A stretch of 57,449 bases of DNA from Streptomyces sp. DH5 (GTDB lineage: Bacteria > Actinomycetota > Actinomycetes > Streptomycetales > Streptomycetaceae), in assembly GCF_020873915.1 (NCBI RefSeq), contig NZ_JAHWGP010000043.1, forward strand, positions 1 through 57,449, read 5' to 3'. The position numbers were made by a program, and so were the translations under genes. The stretch's first letter is position 1; each line of letters opens with the position of its first letter. Below, in pieces: positions 9,264 through 17,770 of the stretch. The notes under the pieces were generated by a model, which had not been told where the DNA came from, ran no database searches, and saw only the letters and a list, made by a program, of their open reading frames with translations.

Positions 9264-9299
9264 GTGCGGCCCCGTCCCGGTTCAGGGGCGGGGCCGCAC
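9264..9299 (+). terminator. GC-rich hairpin terminator
   Basis: GTGCGGCCCCG (9264-9274) pairs perfectly with CGGGGCCGCAC (9289-9299). Additional CCC/GGG pairing can occur in the loop. It lies 30 bases after the stop of the second propeller gene. Confidence 0.7.
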
Positions 9300-9457
9300 G
9301 CGTACCGCGCATCGCGCGCCCGTCGCCGGCGAATACGAGATTTTCGGTGATCCGGGGCGATTCTCGCCGGTAGGGGGAGCGCGACGTCGAACAAGCGTGT
9401 AGCTTCCGGGGGCATCCGGAGCTCCGGGGGGCGCTGTCGTGGGGGGTTGGTAGTTCG

Positions 9458-10129
9458 ATGGGTGTGCGGTTGATGGTGGTCGACGACCACCGGCTGCTCG
9501 CCGAGGCGTTGGCCTCGGCGCTGAAGCTGCGGGGACACCGGGTGCTGGCCGCGGCGGCGCCGGCGGCGGGGGCGGCGGACCTGGTGATCAGCCGGGCGCC
9601 GGAGGTGTGCCTGCTGGGGACCGCGGCGCCGGCCGAACCGGGGACCTTCGATCCGGTGGTGAAGATCAAGCGGGAGCGGCCGGCGGTGGCGGTGGTCGTG
9701 CTGGGGCCGGTGCCGTCGCCCCGGGGGATCGCGGCGGCGTTCGCCGCGGGCGCGTCGGGATACGTGCGGCACGACGAGCGGATCGAGGGCGTCGAGCGGG
9801 CGATCATGAAGGCGCGGGCGGGGGAGGCGGCGGTGGCGCCGCAGTTGTTGCAGGGGGCGTTCGGTGAGCTGCTGAATCCCGCGGCGCAGCCGGACGACGA
9901 GGGTGCGCGGTTGCTGCGGATGCTGACGCCCCGGGAGGTGGAGGTGCTGGTGCGGGTGGCGGACGGGGAGGACACCCGGCTGATCGCGGCGGGGATGGGC
10001 ATCGCACCGTCCACTGCGCGTACGCATGTGCAGCGGGTGCTGATGAAGCTGGGCGTGGGCTCACGTCTGGAGGCGGCGGCGCTGGCCGCGCGGACGGGGC
10101 TGCTCGACCGGGCGGCTCCGCCGGTCTGA
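9458..10129 (+). CDS. LuxR-type response regulator with degenerate receiver
   Basis: The 223-residue protein has an N-terminal receiver-like domain starting MGVRLMVVDDH and a C-terminal GerE/LuxR helix-turn-helix (LTPREVEVLVRVADGEDT to RTHVQRVLMKLGV). The acidic pair near the N-terminus is kept. The expected phosphoacceptor Asp is not: the strand reads PEVCLLGTAAP, where the related protein at 17003 reads FDVALVDADL. The conserved Lys segment WVAKD is YVRHD here. It therefore probably works without aspartyl phosphorylation. No histidine kinase is adjacent. The ATG lacks a close ribosome-binding site (GGGGGG is about 12 bases upstream), and a possible -10, TAGCTT, lies near 9399. Confidence 0.8.
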   Translation: MGVRLMVVDDHRLLAEALASALKLRGHRVLAAAAPAAGAADLVISRAPEVCLLGTAAPAEPGTFDPVVKIKRERPAVAVVVLGPVPSPRGIAAAFAAGASGYVRHDERIEGVERAIMKARAGEAAVAPQLLQGAFGELLNPAAQPDDEGARLLRMLTPREVEVLVRVADGEDTRLIAAGMGIAPSTARTHVQRVLMKLGVGSRLEAAALAARTGLLDRAAPPV

Positions 10130-10822
10130 CGGCTCTCGGCCGTCGGTCGTATGCCTGCGGCGTCGCTTTCCCCTCGGTGGGGGCTTGGGTAGCGCCCGCG
10201 GTGGGTGGGTGGTGCGGGGCCGCGTCGGGGGTGTCCGTCCTCGGACCGGCGCGAGAGTGCCTGTTGGCGGGGCTGGACGGTGCGGACGCGCCGGCCACTG
10301 CGGGCGGCAGCCCCCGCCCCGTCCCCTTCCCGCCGCGCGCGACCACGCCCCCACCCGCCGTCCCTCGTCCGCGGGCAGCCGCCCCGCCGCCTCCGCCCTC
10401 CGTCCCTGTCCGCGGGCAGTCGCCCCGCCGCCTCCGCCCTCCGTCCCTCGTCCGCGGGCAGCCGCCCCGCCGCCTCCGCCCTCCGTCCCTGTCCGCGGGC
10501 AGCCGCCCCGCCGCCTCCGCCCTCCGTCCCTCGTCCGCGGGCAGCCGCCCCGCCACCCTGCCGCCCCCACCCTCCGCCCTGCCGCCTCCGCTCTCCGCGG
10601 GCAGTCGTGCCGCTGGGGCGGCACGGGTGGGCGCGACGGCACCCCGCAGGCGCCGGGCTGCGCGAACACCCCCCGGCCCGCACCAACGCCGGGCACAGCG
10701 CAGGGTGGGGCTGCGGAGCCTCCCGGCCCGCGCCGGCGCCGGGGCGCGACACCCCCCCGGCCCGCACCAGCGCGGGGCACCCGTCCAGCGCAGGGTCGCC
10801 AGAGAGGCTCGCGCCGCGTCCC
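10130..10822. repeat. GC-rich intergenic region with 41/42-bp minisatellite and a second duplicated block
   Basis: No believable gene lies here; long frames read as Pro/Arg/Ala low complexity. Five units, each opening TCCGCGGGCAG, start at 10368, 10409, 10451, 10492 and 10534. Spacings alternate 41, 42, 41, 42 because units end in CCCTG or CCCTCG, so the true period is 83 bp. Decayed copies continue to about 10615. A different block containing GGCCCGCACCA and AGCGCAGGGT occurs twice, at about 10674-10708 and 10759-10797. The region separates the 9458 regulator from the 3' end of the minus-strand gene at 10823. Confidence 0.8.
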
Positions 10823-11146
10823 TCACTTCCCGCCGGTTTCCTCCGTCTCGTCCGGCAGGGCAGCCGGCGGTGGGGGAGCGGCCGGCCGGAGCCACAGCCA
10901 CAGCAGGAACAGCAGGCCGAGGATCAGCATCCCCAGCCCCGTCCAGAGGTTGATGTTGACGCCCTCGGCCTTGTCGATGTCCGCGTCGGACGCGGTGAAT
11001 CCGGCGATCATCACGATGACGCCGTACAGCACGAACAGCCCGCCGATGATCCGACGGATGTCGAACAGTCGGGCCGCCGTGGTGGACTCGGACTCCAGCT
11101 CGGTGATCTCCCGCTGCAGATCACGCTCGGAGTAGTGCTCGGACAT
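10823..11146 (-). CDS. Small two-helix membrane protein linked to the sugar symporter
   Basis: A 107-residue protein with a charged N-terminal helix (EHYSERDLQREITELESES), two predicted membrane segments (about 34-50, FVLYGVIVMIAGF; about 68-87, LWTGLGMLILGLLFLLWLWL) and a Pro-rich acidic tail. I do not recognise a named family. It starts 21 bases after the stop of the sodium:sugar symporter on the same strand, so the two are almost certainly co-transcribed. It may be an accessory or stabilising subunit, but that is inferred from position only. Confidence 0.7.
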   Translation of the reverse strand: MSEHYSERDLQREITELESESTTAARLFDIRRIIGGLFVLYGVIVMIAGFTASDADIDKAEGVNINLWTGLGMLILGLLFLLWLWLRPAAPPPPAALPDETEETGGK

Positions 11147-11167
11147 GGTCCCTCAATCCTCCCGCGG

Positions 11168-12847
11168 TCAGAACGAGAACGGGATGTAGCAGGCGGCGGC
11201 CAGGATGACCGCACCCCAGCCGAGCAGTGCCGGCTTGCGGTACCACGCGTCGTCGCCCTTCGCGGGCGGCTCCGCCATGCCGGGGGAGGTCGTGCCGTAG
11301 ACCAGCCCCTGGAGTTCCTCGGTGGGCTTGGGCGCGGTGAAGAGGGACACGGCGACCATGACCACCGCTCCCGCGACGAACCCCGCGATCGCGGAGACGA
11401 AGTTGGCCCCCTGGTCGGTGGGGATGTCGATGATGCCCTGCTTGTAGATGACGAAGTAGTTGACCATCGCGGCGGTGGTGCCGGCGAGCAGGCCCCAGAA
11501 GCCCGACTTCATCGACGCGCGCTTCCAGAACATGCCGATGATGAAGACGACGAACATCGGCACGTTGAAGAAGGAGAACAGCGTCTGGAGGTAGGCCATG
11601 ATGTTGGAGAAGGAGCTGGCCAGGAACGCCGTGCCGATCGAGGCGAGGACGCCGATCGCGGTGATCAGGCGGCCGAAGCGGACGTAGTACGCGTCCTCGC
11701 GGTGCTTCACCACGTACTTCTGCCAGATGTCGGCGGTGAAGACGGTGTTGAAGGAGGAGACGTTCGCCGCCATGCCCGCCATGAACGCGGCCAGCAGACC
11801 GGTCACGGCGATGCCCAGGACGCCGTTGGGCAGCAGTTGCTGCATCAGGTACGGGATGGCGTCGTTGTACTGCAGGTCCGAGTCGGCGGTGCCGATCTGC
11901 GGGACGAGGACCGCCGCGACCAGGCCGGGGATCATCACCAGGAACACGATGAAGATCTTCGGGTACGCCGCGATGAGCGGGGTCCGCTGGGCCGCCGAGA
12001 GGTTCTTCGCGGACAGGGCGCGCTGCACCTCGGCGAAGTTGGTCGTCCAGTAGCCGAAGGAGAGGACGAATCCGAGGCCGAGGACGATGGTCAGCCAGTT
12101 CGCGCCGAGCGGGTTGTCGCTGCCGATGCCCGTGCCGCCCCAGGAGGTCATGAAGTCGGCGCCGCGCGACTCGGTGAGGGAGTCGGACAGGCCGTCCCAG
12201 CCGCCGACGCTCTTCAGGCCGAGGACCGTGATGGGGATGAGCGCGGCCAGGATGACGAAGAACTGCAGGACCTCGTTGTAGATCGCCGAGGACAGGCCGC
12301 CCAGGGTGATGTAGGCCAGGACGAAGAACCCGGCGACGACGATCGCCACCCACTGCGGCCAGCCGAGGAGTGCCTCGACGACGATCGCGAGGGCGTACAG
12401 GTTGACGCCGGCGATGAGGATGGCGGCGGCCGCGAAGAGGATCGAGCTGAACAGGTGGGCGGCCCGGTCGAAGCGCAGCAGCAGGAACTCGGGGACCGAG
12501 CGGACCTTGCTGCCGTAGTAGAAGGGCATCATCACCAGGCCCAGGAAGACCATCGCGGGGATGGCGCCGATCCAGTACCAGTGGGTGGTGTAGACGCCGT
12601 ACTGGGCGCTGTTGGCGGCCATGCCGAGGATCTCGGTGGCGCCGAGGTTGGCCGCGATGAAGGCGAGACCGGTGACCCAGGCGGGCAGGGAGCGGCCGGA
12701 GAGGAAGAAGTCGAGGCTGGTCTTGACCGAGCGGCGGGCGGCGAAGCCGATGCCCAGCACGACGACGAAGTAGATCCCGAGGATCGTGTAGTCCAGCCAG
12801 TTGGTGGGGAGTCGAAGCTCGGCAGCCAGATATGTGGGGGTTCGCAT
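11168..12847 (-). CDS. Sodium:solute symporter (SSS family), probable galactose transporter
   Basis: A 559-residue integral membrane protein with about 14 hydrophobic segments. It matches the SSS family: ARRSVKTSLDFFLSGRSLP near the N-terminus, the conserved ANLGATEILGMA, AYITLGGLSSAIYNEVLQFF, and the late GMAANVSSFNTVFTADIW region. It is closest in style to SglT-type sugar symporters. Divergence from galTEK across a shared control region suggests galactose uptake coupled to sodium. The ATG at 12847 is preferred to the in-frame GTG two codons earlier; both have only weak ribosome-binding sites. Two identical-type palindromes between the divergent starts point to common regulation. Confidence 0.85.
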   Translation of the reverse strand: MRTPTYLAAELRLPTNWLDYTILGIYFVVVLGIGFAARRSVKTSLDFFLSGRSLPAWVTGLAFIAANLGATEILGMAANSAQYGVYTTHWYWIGAIPAMVFLGLVMMPFYYGSKVRSVPEFLLLRFDRAAHLFSSILFAAAAILIAGVNLYALAIVVEALLGWPQWVAIVVAGFFVLAYITLGGLSSAIYNEVLQFFVILAALIPITVLGLKSVGGWDGLSDSLTESRGADFMTSWGGTGIGSDNPLGANWLTIVLGLGFVLSFGYWTTNFAEVQRALSAKNLSAAQRTPLIAAYPKIFIVFLVMIPGLVAAVLVPQIGTADSDLQYNDAIPYLMQQLLPNGVLGIAVTGLLAAFMAGMAANVSSFNTVFTADIWQKYVVKHREDAYYVRFGRLITAIGVLASIGTAFLASSFSNIMAYLQTLFSFFNVPMFVVFIIGMFWKRASMKSGFWGLLAGTTAAMVNYFVIYKQGIIDIPTDQGANFVSAIAGFVAGAVVMVAVSLFTAPKPTEELQGLVYGTTSPGMAEPPAKGDDAWYRKPALLGWGAVILAAACYIPFSF

Positions 12848-13016
12848 ACACACTCGCTTCGTTCGGTGACTGAACCGGTGCGGAACGTGTGCTTCCGTGT
12901 TCAGTGATTGAACACCGTCGGTGATGTTCTTTGTTTGATTGCGGTGACGGCAGTTCGCTGGTGAGTTGTGATGTGTTATGTTTGATTGTGTTGAGTGGTT
13001 GGTGGGTGTGGAGGAG
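12848..13016. promoter_or_regulatory. Divergent galactose control region (symporter / galTEK)
   Basis: This region is markedly more AT-rich than its surroundings. It contains two copies of GTTCRGTGAYTGAAC (separate entry) and, nearer galT, TG-rich direct repeats: TGTTTGATTG occurs at about 12931 and again at about 12978, with TGTGATGTGTTATG between. From memory, the S. lividans galP1 operator was described as direct-repeat hexamers of the TGTGAT kind; I could not check this. The galT ribosome-binding site GGAGGAG is at 13010-13016, seven bases before the GTG. Confidence 0.65.
12861..12915. promoter_or_regulatory. Paired operator-like palindromes GTTCRGTGAYTGAAC
   Basis: Copy 1 is GTTCGGTGACTGAAC at 12861-12875. 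Copy 2 is GTTCAGTGATTGAAC at 12899-12913, which extends to a perfect 7-bp inverted repeat, GTGTTCA / TGAACAC (12897-12915), with a 5-bp spacer. Centres are 38 bp apart. Copy 1 lies 14 bases before the symporter start. The repetition of a 15-bp dyad in a 60-bp stretch is good evidence for binding of a dimeric regulator, identity unknown. Confidence 0.65.
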
Positions 13017-13023
13017 TGCGGCT

Positions 13024-14085
13024 GTGAAGAAGACGTCGACCCGGCTGGCCGACGGCCGTGAGCTCATCTACTACGACCTCGCCGACGACACCGTGCGCGA
13101 CGCCGTGGACCGCCGCCCGCTGGACGCCACCGTCACCACGTCCGAGATCCGCCGCGATCCGCTGCTGGGCGATTCCGTCGCCGTCGCCTCCCACCGCCAG
13201 GGCCGCACGTACCACCCGCCGGCCGACGAGTGTCCGCTGTGTCCGTCGGAGGGGGAGCGGCTGAGCGAGATCCCCGACTCCTCGTACGACGTGGTCGTCT
13301 TCGAGAACCGCTTCCCCTCGCTGGCGGGCGACTCGGGCCGCTGCGAGGTCGTCTGCTTCACCTCCGACCACGACGCCTCCTTCGCCCGGCTGGACGAGCG
13401 GCAGGCGCGGCTGGTGCTGGACGCCTGGACCGACCGGACGGCCGAGCTGTCGCATCTTCCCTCCGTGGAACAGGTGTTCTGCTTCGAGAACCGGGGGGCG
13501 GAGATCGGCGTCACCCTCCAGCACCCGCACGGGCAGATCTACGCCTACCCCTTCACCACCCCCCGCACCGCCCTGACGCTCCGCCAAGTGGCCGCACACA
13601 AGGAGGCGACGGGCGGGGAGAACCTGTTCGACGCCGTGCTGGAGCGGGAACTCGCCGACGAGCGGATCGTCCTGGAGAGTGAACACTGGGTGGCGTTCGT
13701 GCCGTACGCGGCGCACTGGCCCTACGAGGTCCACCTGTACCCGCGGCGCCGGGTGCCCGACCTGCTCGGCCTCGAGGAGGCGGCGCGCGCGGAGTTCGCC
13801 CAGGTGTATCTGGAACTCCTGAGGCGCTTCGACCGGATCTTCGGCGAAGGCGAGCCCCCCACGCCCTACATCGCGGCCTGGCACCAGGCGCCGTTCGGCG
13901 TGCTGGAGGAGTTCGACGGTGTCACGCGTGACGACTTCGCGCTCCATCTGGAGCTTTTCACCATCCGCCGCACCTCCGGCAAGCTGAAGTTCCTCGCGGG
14001 TTCCGAATCCGGCATGAACGTGTTCATCAACGACGTGCCGCCGGAGCGCGCGGCCGAGCGACTGCGGGAGGTAGCGGGTTCATGA
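13024..14085 (+). CDS. galT: Galactose-1-phosphate uridylyltransferase
   Basis: GalT exchanges UMP between UDP-glucose and galactose-1-phosphate in the Leloir pathway. The 353-residue protein carries the zinc-site CPLCP (about residue 63), the segment [10 protein letters not shown], the active-site motif [10 protein letters not shown] and a later [14 protein letters not shown], all typical of the family. The GTG start at 13024 sits seven bases after GGAGGAG; an upstream open extension has no homology. The stop overlaps the galE start by four bases (ATGA). It is the first gene of galTEK, read divergently from the symporter. Confidence 0.95.
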   Translation: MKKTSTRLADGRELIYYDLADDTVRDAVDRRPLDATVTTSEIRRDPLLGDSVAVASHRQGRTYHPPADECPLCPSEGERLSEIPDSSYDVVVFENRFPSLAGDSGRCEVVCFTSDHDASFARLDERQARLVLDAWTDRTAELSHLPSVEQVFCFENRGAEIGVTLQHPHGQIYAYPFTTPRTALTLRQVAAHKEATGGENLFDAVLERELADERIVLESEHWVAFVPYAAHWPYEVHLYPRRRVPDLLGLEEAARAEFAQVYLELLRRFDRIFGEGEPPTPYIAAWHQAPFGVLEEFDGVTRDDFALHLELFTIRRTSGKLKFLAGSESGMNVFINDVPPERAAERLREVAGS

Positions 14086-15056
14086 GCGGGAAATACCTGG
14101 TCACCGGGGGTGCGGGGTATGTCGGCAGTGTCGTCGCCCAGCATCTGATCGAGGCGGGTCACGAGGTGGTCGTGCTCGACAACCTCTCCACCGGCTTCCG
14201 CGAGGGCGTCCCCGCGGAGGCGACGTTCATCGAGGGCGACATCCGCGACTCCGCCACATGGCTGAACCCGTCCTTCGACGGCGTGCTGCACTTCGCCGCC
14301 TACTCCCAGGTCGGCGAGTCGGTGGTCAAGCCGGAGAAGTACTGGGACAACAACGTCGGCGGCACCATGGCGCTGCTCGCCGCGATGCGCGGGGCGGGCG
14401 TGCGCCGGCTGGTGTTCTCCTCCACGGCCGCCACGTACGGCGAGCCCGAGCAGGTGCCGATCCTGGAGACCGCCCCCACCAGTCCCACCAGCCCCTACGG
14501 CGCCTCCAAGCTCGCCGTCGACCACATGATCACCGGTGAGGCGAAGGCCCACGGCCTGGGCGCGGTCTCCCTGCGCTACTTCAACGTGGCCGGGGCGTAC
14601 GGGCGGTACGGCGAGCGCCACGACCCCGAGTCGCACCTCATCCCGCTCGTGCTCCAGGTGGCGCAGGGCCGGCGGGAGGCCATCTCCGTCTTCGGCGACG
14701 ACTACCCGACGCCCGACGGGACCTGCGTGCGCGACTACATCCACGTCGCCGACCTCGCCGAGGCCCACCTGCTCGCGCTGGGGGCCGCCGCGCCCGGCGA
14801 GCACCTGATCTGCAACCTCGGCAACGGCAACGGCTTCTCCGTCCGCGAGGTCGTCGAGACCGCGCGCCGGGTCACCGGGCACCCGATCCCCGAGGTCGTC
14901 GCGGAGCGCCGGGGCGGCGACCCGGCGGTCCTGGTGGCGTCCGCCGCCACGGCCCGCGAGAAGCTGGGCTGGAACCCGTCGCGCGCGGACCTCGCGGGGA
15001 TCGTCGCGGACGCGTGGGAGTTCACGCGGGCGCGCGCCGAGCAGGTCAACCAGTAG
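14082..15056 (+). CDS. galE: UDP-glucose 4-epimerase
   Basis: GalE interconverts UDP-galactose and UDP-glucose with bound NAD. The 324-residue short-chain dehydrogenase-like protein opens with the dinucleotide-binding [15 protein letters not shown], has VLDNLSTG and EGDIRD, the Ser/Tyr/Lys catalytic set (FSSTAATYG and SPYGASK) and the downstream [10 protein letters not shown] of epimerases. Its ATG overlaps the galT stop. An internal constitutive promoter before galE has been reported in S. lividans, as I recall; I cannot point to one here. It is followed by galK after 25 bases. Confidence 0.95.
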   Translation: MSGKYLVTGGAGYVGSVVAQHLIEAGHEVVVLDNLSTGFREGVPAEATFIEGDIRDSATWLNPSFDGVLHFAAYSQVGESVVKPEKYWDNNVGGTMALLAAMRGAGVRRLVFSSTAATYGEPEQVPILETAPTSPTSPYGASKLAVDHMITGEAKAHGLGAVSLRYFNVAGAYGRYGERHDPESHLIPLVLQVAQGRREAISVFGDDYPTPDGTCVRDYIHVADLAEAHLLALGAAAPGEHLICNLGNGNGFSVREVVETARRVTGHPIPEVVAERRGGDPAVLVASAATAREKLGWNPSRADLAGIVADAWEFTRARAEQVNQ

Positions 15057-15081
15057 GCAACGAAGGGTCAGGGGTCAGGGC

Positions 15082-16254
15082 ATGAGCGAGTCCAGCGCGG
15101 CCGTCGCGGGGTCGGTGGCCGAGCGGTTCGAGCAGCTGTACGGGGCCGCGCCGCAGGGGGTGTGGGCGGCACCGGGCCGGGTCAACCTCATCGGCGAGCA
15201 CACGGACTACAACGACGGCTTCGTCATGCCGTTCGCGCTGCCGCACACCGCCGTCGCGGCGGTGTCCCGGCGGGACGACGGCGTTCTGCGCCTGCACTCC
15301 GCCGACGTGGACTCCCCGGTCGCGGAACTGCGCGTGGAGGACCTGACGCCCGGCACCGACAAGGGGTGGACCGCCTACCCGGCGGGCGTGGTGTGGGCGC
15401 TGCGCGAGGCCGGGCACCGGGTCACCGGCGCCGACATCCACCTCGCCTCCACGGTCCCGGCCGGCGCCGGCCTGTCGTCGTCGGCCGCCCTGGAGGTCGT
15501 CGTCGCGCTGGCCCTGAACGACCTGTACGAACTGGACCTGGGCGGTTGGCAGGTGGCCCGCCTGTGCCAGCGGGCGGAGAACGTCTACGTCGGCGCCCCG
15601 GTCGGCATCATGGACCAGACGGCCTCCGCGTGCTGCGAGAGCGGCCACGCCCTGTTCCTCGACACCCGTGACCTGTCCCGGCGTCAGATCCCCTTCGACC
15701 TGGCCGCCGAGGGTCTGCGCCTGCTCGTCGTCGACACCCAGGTCAAGCACAGCCACAGCGAGGGCGAGTACGGCAAGCGCCGCGCGGGCTGCGAGAAGGG
15801 CGCGGCGCTGCTGGGCGTCGACGCGCTCAGGGACCTGCCGCACGAGGAGCTCGACGCGGCGCTCGGGCGGCTGGGCGACGAGGAGGAGGTCCGCCGCCTG
15901 GTCCGGCACGTGGTGACGGAGGACGCGCGGGTCGAGCGGGTGGTGTCGCTGCTGGAGGCCGGGGACACCCGCGCCATCGGCCCGGTGCTGATCGAGGGGC
16001 ACGCCTCCCTGCGCGACGACTTCCGCGTCTCCTGCCCGGAGCTGGACCTGGTGGTGGAGACGGCGGTGGACGCCGGCGCCCTCGGCGCGCGGATGACCGG
16101 CGGCGGCTTCGGCGGCTCGGCCATCGTCCTGACGGAGGAGGCCGGCGTCCCCGCGATCACCAAAGCGGTGGAGGAGGCCTTCGCGACGGCCGGGTACACC
16201 GCCCCCCGCGTCTTCGAAGCCGTGCCCTCGGCGGGTGCGCGGCGGGTGCGCTGA
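15082..16254 (+). CDS. galK: Galactokinase
   Basis: GalK phosphorylates galactose at C1 with ATP, the first Leloir step. The 390-residue GHMP kinase has the galactokinase signature GRVNLIGEHTDYNDGFV (about residues 33-49), the ATP loop VPAGAGLSSSAALEV (about 130-144) and the C-terminal MTGGGFGGSAI. It completes the T-E-K operon and ends three bases before the convergent GNAT gene. The ATG follows GGGTCAGGGGTCAGGGC, a modest ribosome-binding site. Confidence 0.95.
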   Translation: MSESSAAVAGSVAERFEQLYGAAPQGVWAAPGRVNLIGEHTDYNDGFVMPFALPHTAVAAVSRRDDGVLRLHSADVDSPVAELRVEDLTPGTDKGWTAYPAGVVWALREAGHRVTGADIHLASTVPAGAGLSSSAALEVVVALALNDLYELDLGGWQVARLCQRAENVYVGAPVGIMDQTASACCESGHALFLDTRDLSRRQIPFDLAAEGLRLLVVDTQVKHSHSEGEYGKRRAGCEKGAALLGVDALRDLPHEELDAALGRLGDEEEVRRLVRHVVTEDARVERVVSLLEAGDTRAIGPVLIEGHASLRDDFRVSCPELDLVVETAVDAGALGARMTGGGFGGSAIVLTEEAGVPAITKAVEEAFATAGYTAPRVFEAVPSAGARRVR

Positions 16255-16257
16255 CGC

Positions 16258-16698
16258 TCAGACCAGCCGCTTGGTCAGGGTGTACTCCGTGATCCCCGGC
16301 GGGTAGTCGGGGATCACGCAGACCACGTCGTAGCCGTGCCGGCGGTAGAAGTCCGGGGCCTGGAAGTCCCAGGTCTCCACGCGGGAGGCCGTGCAGCCGC
16401 GGCCGGCGGCGAGGCGTTCCGCCTCGGTCAGCAGGCGGGAGCCCAGGCCCGCCCCGCGGTGGCGGGCGTCCACCCAGAGGTACGTCACGTGCAGCCACGT
16501 CGTCCAGGTGTGACCGACCAGGCCGCCGGCGAGATCGCCGTTCGCGTCCGACGCCCACACGTGCAAAGGCGCCTGGCGGTCACCCGGGGTTCCGCGCAGG
16601 GCGCGCAGCACCGGTGAGGCCGCCGTGTTGGTGGCCTTCAGCCGCCGGTGGAGCAGATCACGTCGGGCCCTGTCGACTTCTGTCTCAAGACGAAACAT
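16258..16698 (-). CDS. GNAT family N-acetyltransferase
   Basis: A 146-residue single-domain GNAT enzyme. The acetyl-CoA-binding segment DARHRGAGLGSRLL (Q/RxxGxG/A type) lies near the centre, with the C-terminal FYRRHGYDVV of motif B. The substrate cannot be predicted. The ATG at 16698 is chosen; an ATG four codons earlier (16710) is also possible and neither has a clear ribosome-binding site. It is convergent with galK and divergent from the regulator at 17003. The 300 bases between them hold a -10-like TACTCT near 16765 and a hairpin just before the regulator. Confidence 0.8.
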   Translation of the reverse strand: MFRLETEVDRARRDLLHRRLKATNTAASPVLRALRGTPGDRQAPLHVWASDANGDLAGGLVGHTWTTWLHVTYLWVDARHRGAGLGSRLLTEAERLAAGRGCTASRVETWDFQAPDFYRRHGYDVVCVIPDYPPGITEYTLTKRLV

Positions 16699-16966
16699 GC
16701 GCCTCACCATAAACGCGCAAGGCCGCCAGTTCTGCAAATCGCCTTCCCCTCCCGGCCCCCGCCCGTACTCTGATGAACGGTGCCGGTGGGGGCCGGTGCC
16801 GTTCAGGGGGCGAGACAGCCGGGTCCGGCGTCGCAGGCGGGGGGCGGCGGCGACCGTACGGCGGCGGCGGTCGGGCCGCGGCGGCCCGTCCCGCGTCCAG
16901 CAGGTGAGGTGACAGCGGCCTCGGCGCCCCACCCGCGCCGATGCCGTCCCGTGACGATGGGGTAGT

Positions 16967-16991
16967 CCCCTGCTCTGTGAAGAGCACGGGG
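16967..16991 (+). promoter_or_regulatory. GNRA-loop hairpin abutting a ribosome-binding site
   Basis: CCCCTGCTCT (16967-16976) pairs with AGAGCA and CGGGG (16981-16991) around a GTGA tetraloop, with a single bulged C at 16987. The ribosome-binding site GAAGGGGG begins at the last base of the stem, 12 bases before the GTG of the response regulator. It could affect translation initiation. Confidence 0.4.
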
Positions 16992-17002
16992 AAGGGGGTT
17001 TC

Positions 17003-17770
17003 GTGGTTCGCATTCGAGTCCTGGTCGTCGACGACCATCGCATCTTCGCCGAGTCGCTGGCCGCGGCCCTGGCCGCGGAGCCCGACGTCGACGTGTCCGC
17101 GGCGGGCAGCGGCCCGGCCGCGCTGCGCTGCCTGGAGCGGGCGGCGGCCGAGGGGCGGCGGTTCGACGTCGCGCTCGTCGACGCCGATCTGGGCGGCAAG
17201 GTGCCCGGCGGCGGGCCGGCCGTCCCCGTGCAGGCGGGCGACGAGGACGGGCTCGTCGACGGGATAGCGCTGGTCACCGGCGTGCGCGCGGCGCAGCCGC
17301 AGGTACGCACCGTCGTCCTCGCCGAGAAGGACGACCCGGTCAGGGCCGCCCTCGCCCTCCAGGCGGGCGCCTCCGGCTGGGTGGCCAAGGACTGCTCGCT
17401 GAACCGGCTCCTCACCGTCATACGGGGTGTGCTGCGCGACGAGACGCACCTGCCGCCCGCGCTGCTCACGGGCGTGCTGCGGGAACTGACCGCCGCCCGG
17501 CGGCACCGCACCGAGAGCGAACGGCTCGTGGAGTCCCTGACCCCGCGCGAGCGGGAGGTGCTGCGGTGCATGGTCGCGGGACTGGGGCGCAAGGCCGTCG
17601 CCGAGCGCCTGTTCCTGTCCCCGCACACCGTGCGCACGCACATGCAGAACGTCCTCGGGAAGCTGGGCGTGCACTCCACCCTCGCCGCGGTGGCCCTCGC
17701 CCGGCGGGCCGGGGTCGGTCCCGTCGACCTAACCGGGGACGTTGTCGAACGGGGCGGTCAACTGGCGTAG
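17003..17770 (+). CDS. LuxR-type response regulator with an insert in the receiver
   Basis: The 255-residue protein has a receiver domain (VRIRVLVVDDHRIFAE at the start, phosphoacceptor region FDVALVDADLGG, conserved Lys in GASGWVAKD) and a C-terminal GerE/LuxR helix-turn-helix (SLTPREREVLRCMVAGL to RTHMQNVLGKLGV). Unlike the protein at 9458, its Asp and Lys are kept. About 20 extra residues (KVPGGGPAVPVQAGDEDG) sit between the phosphorylation strand and the next helix. No kinase is adjacent. The GTG at 17003 follows GAAGGGGG. Its 3' end overlaps the MarR gene by 42 bases tail to tail. Confidence 0.85.
   Translation: MVRIRVLVVDDHRIFAESLAAALAAEPDVDVSAAGSGPAALRCLERAAAEGRRFDVALVDADLGGKVPGGGPAVPVQAGDEDGLVDGIALVTGVRAAQPQVRTVVLAEKDDPVRAALALQAGASGWVAKDCSLNRLLTVIRGVLRDETHLPPALLTGVLRELTAARRHRTESERLVESLTPREREVLRCMVAGLGRKAVAERLFLSPHTVRTHMQNVLGKLGVHSTLAAVALARRAGVGPVDLTGDVVERGGQLA

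Noticed and set aside
10368-10620. CRISPR array in the repeated region
   Set aside because: Units are contiguous without unique spacers, and no cas genes are present.
7003-10767. Very long minus-strand open frame (over 1200 codons)
   Set aside because: It spans a propeller gene, a regulator and the minisatellite in antisense, and its translation is low-complexity Arg/Pro/Gly.
10205-12907. 900-codon plus-strand frame across the symporter
   Set aside because: It is antisense to an SSS symporter with clear membrane topology and reads His/Asp/Arg-rich shadow sequence.
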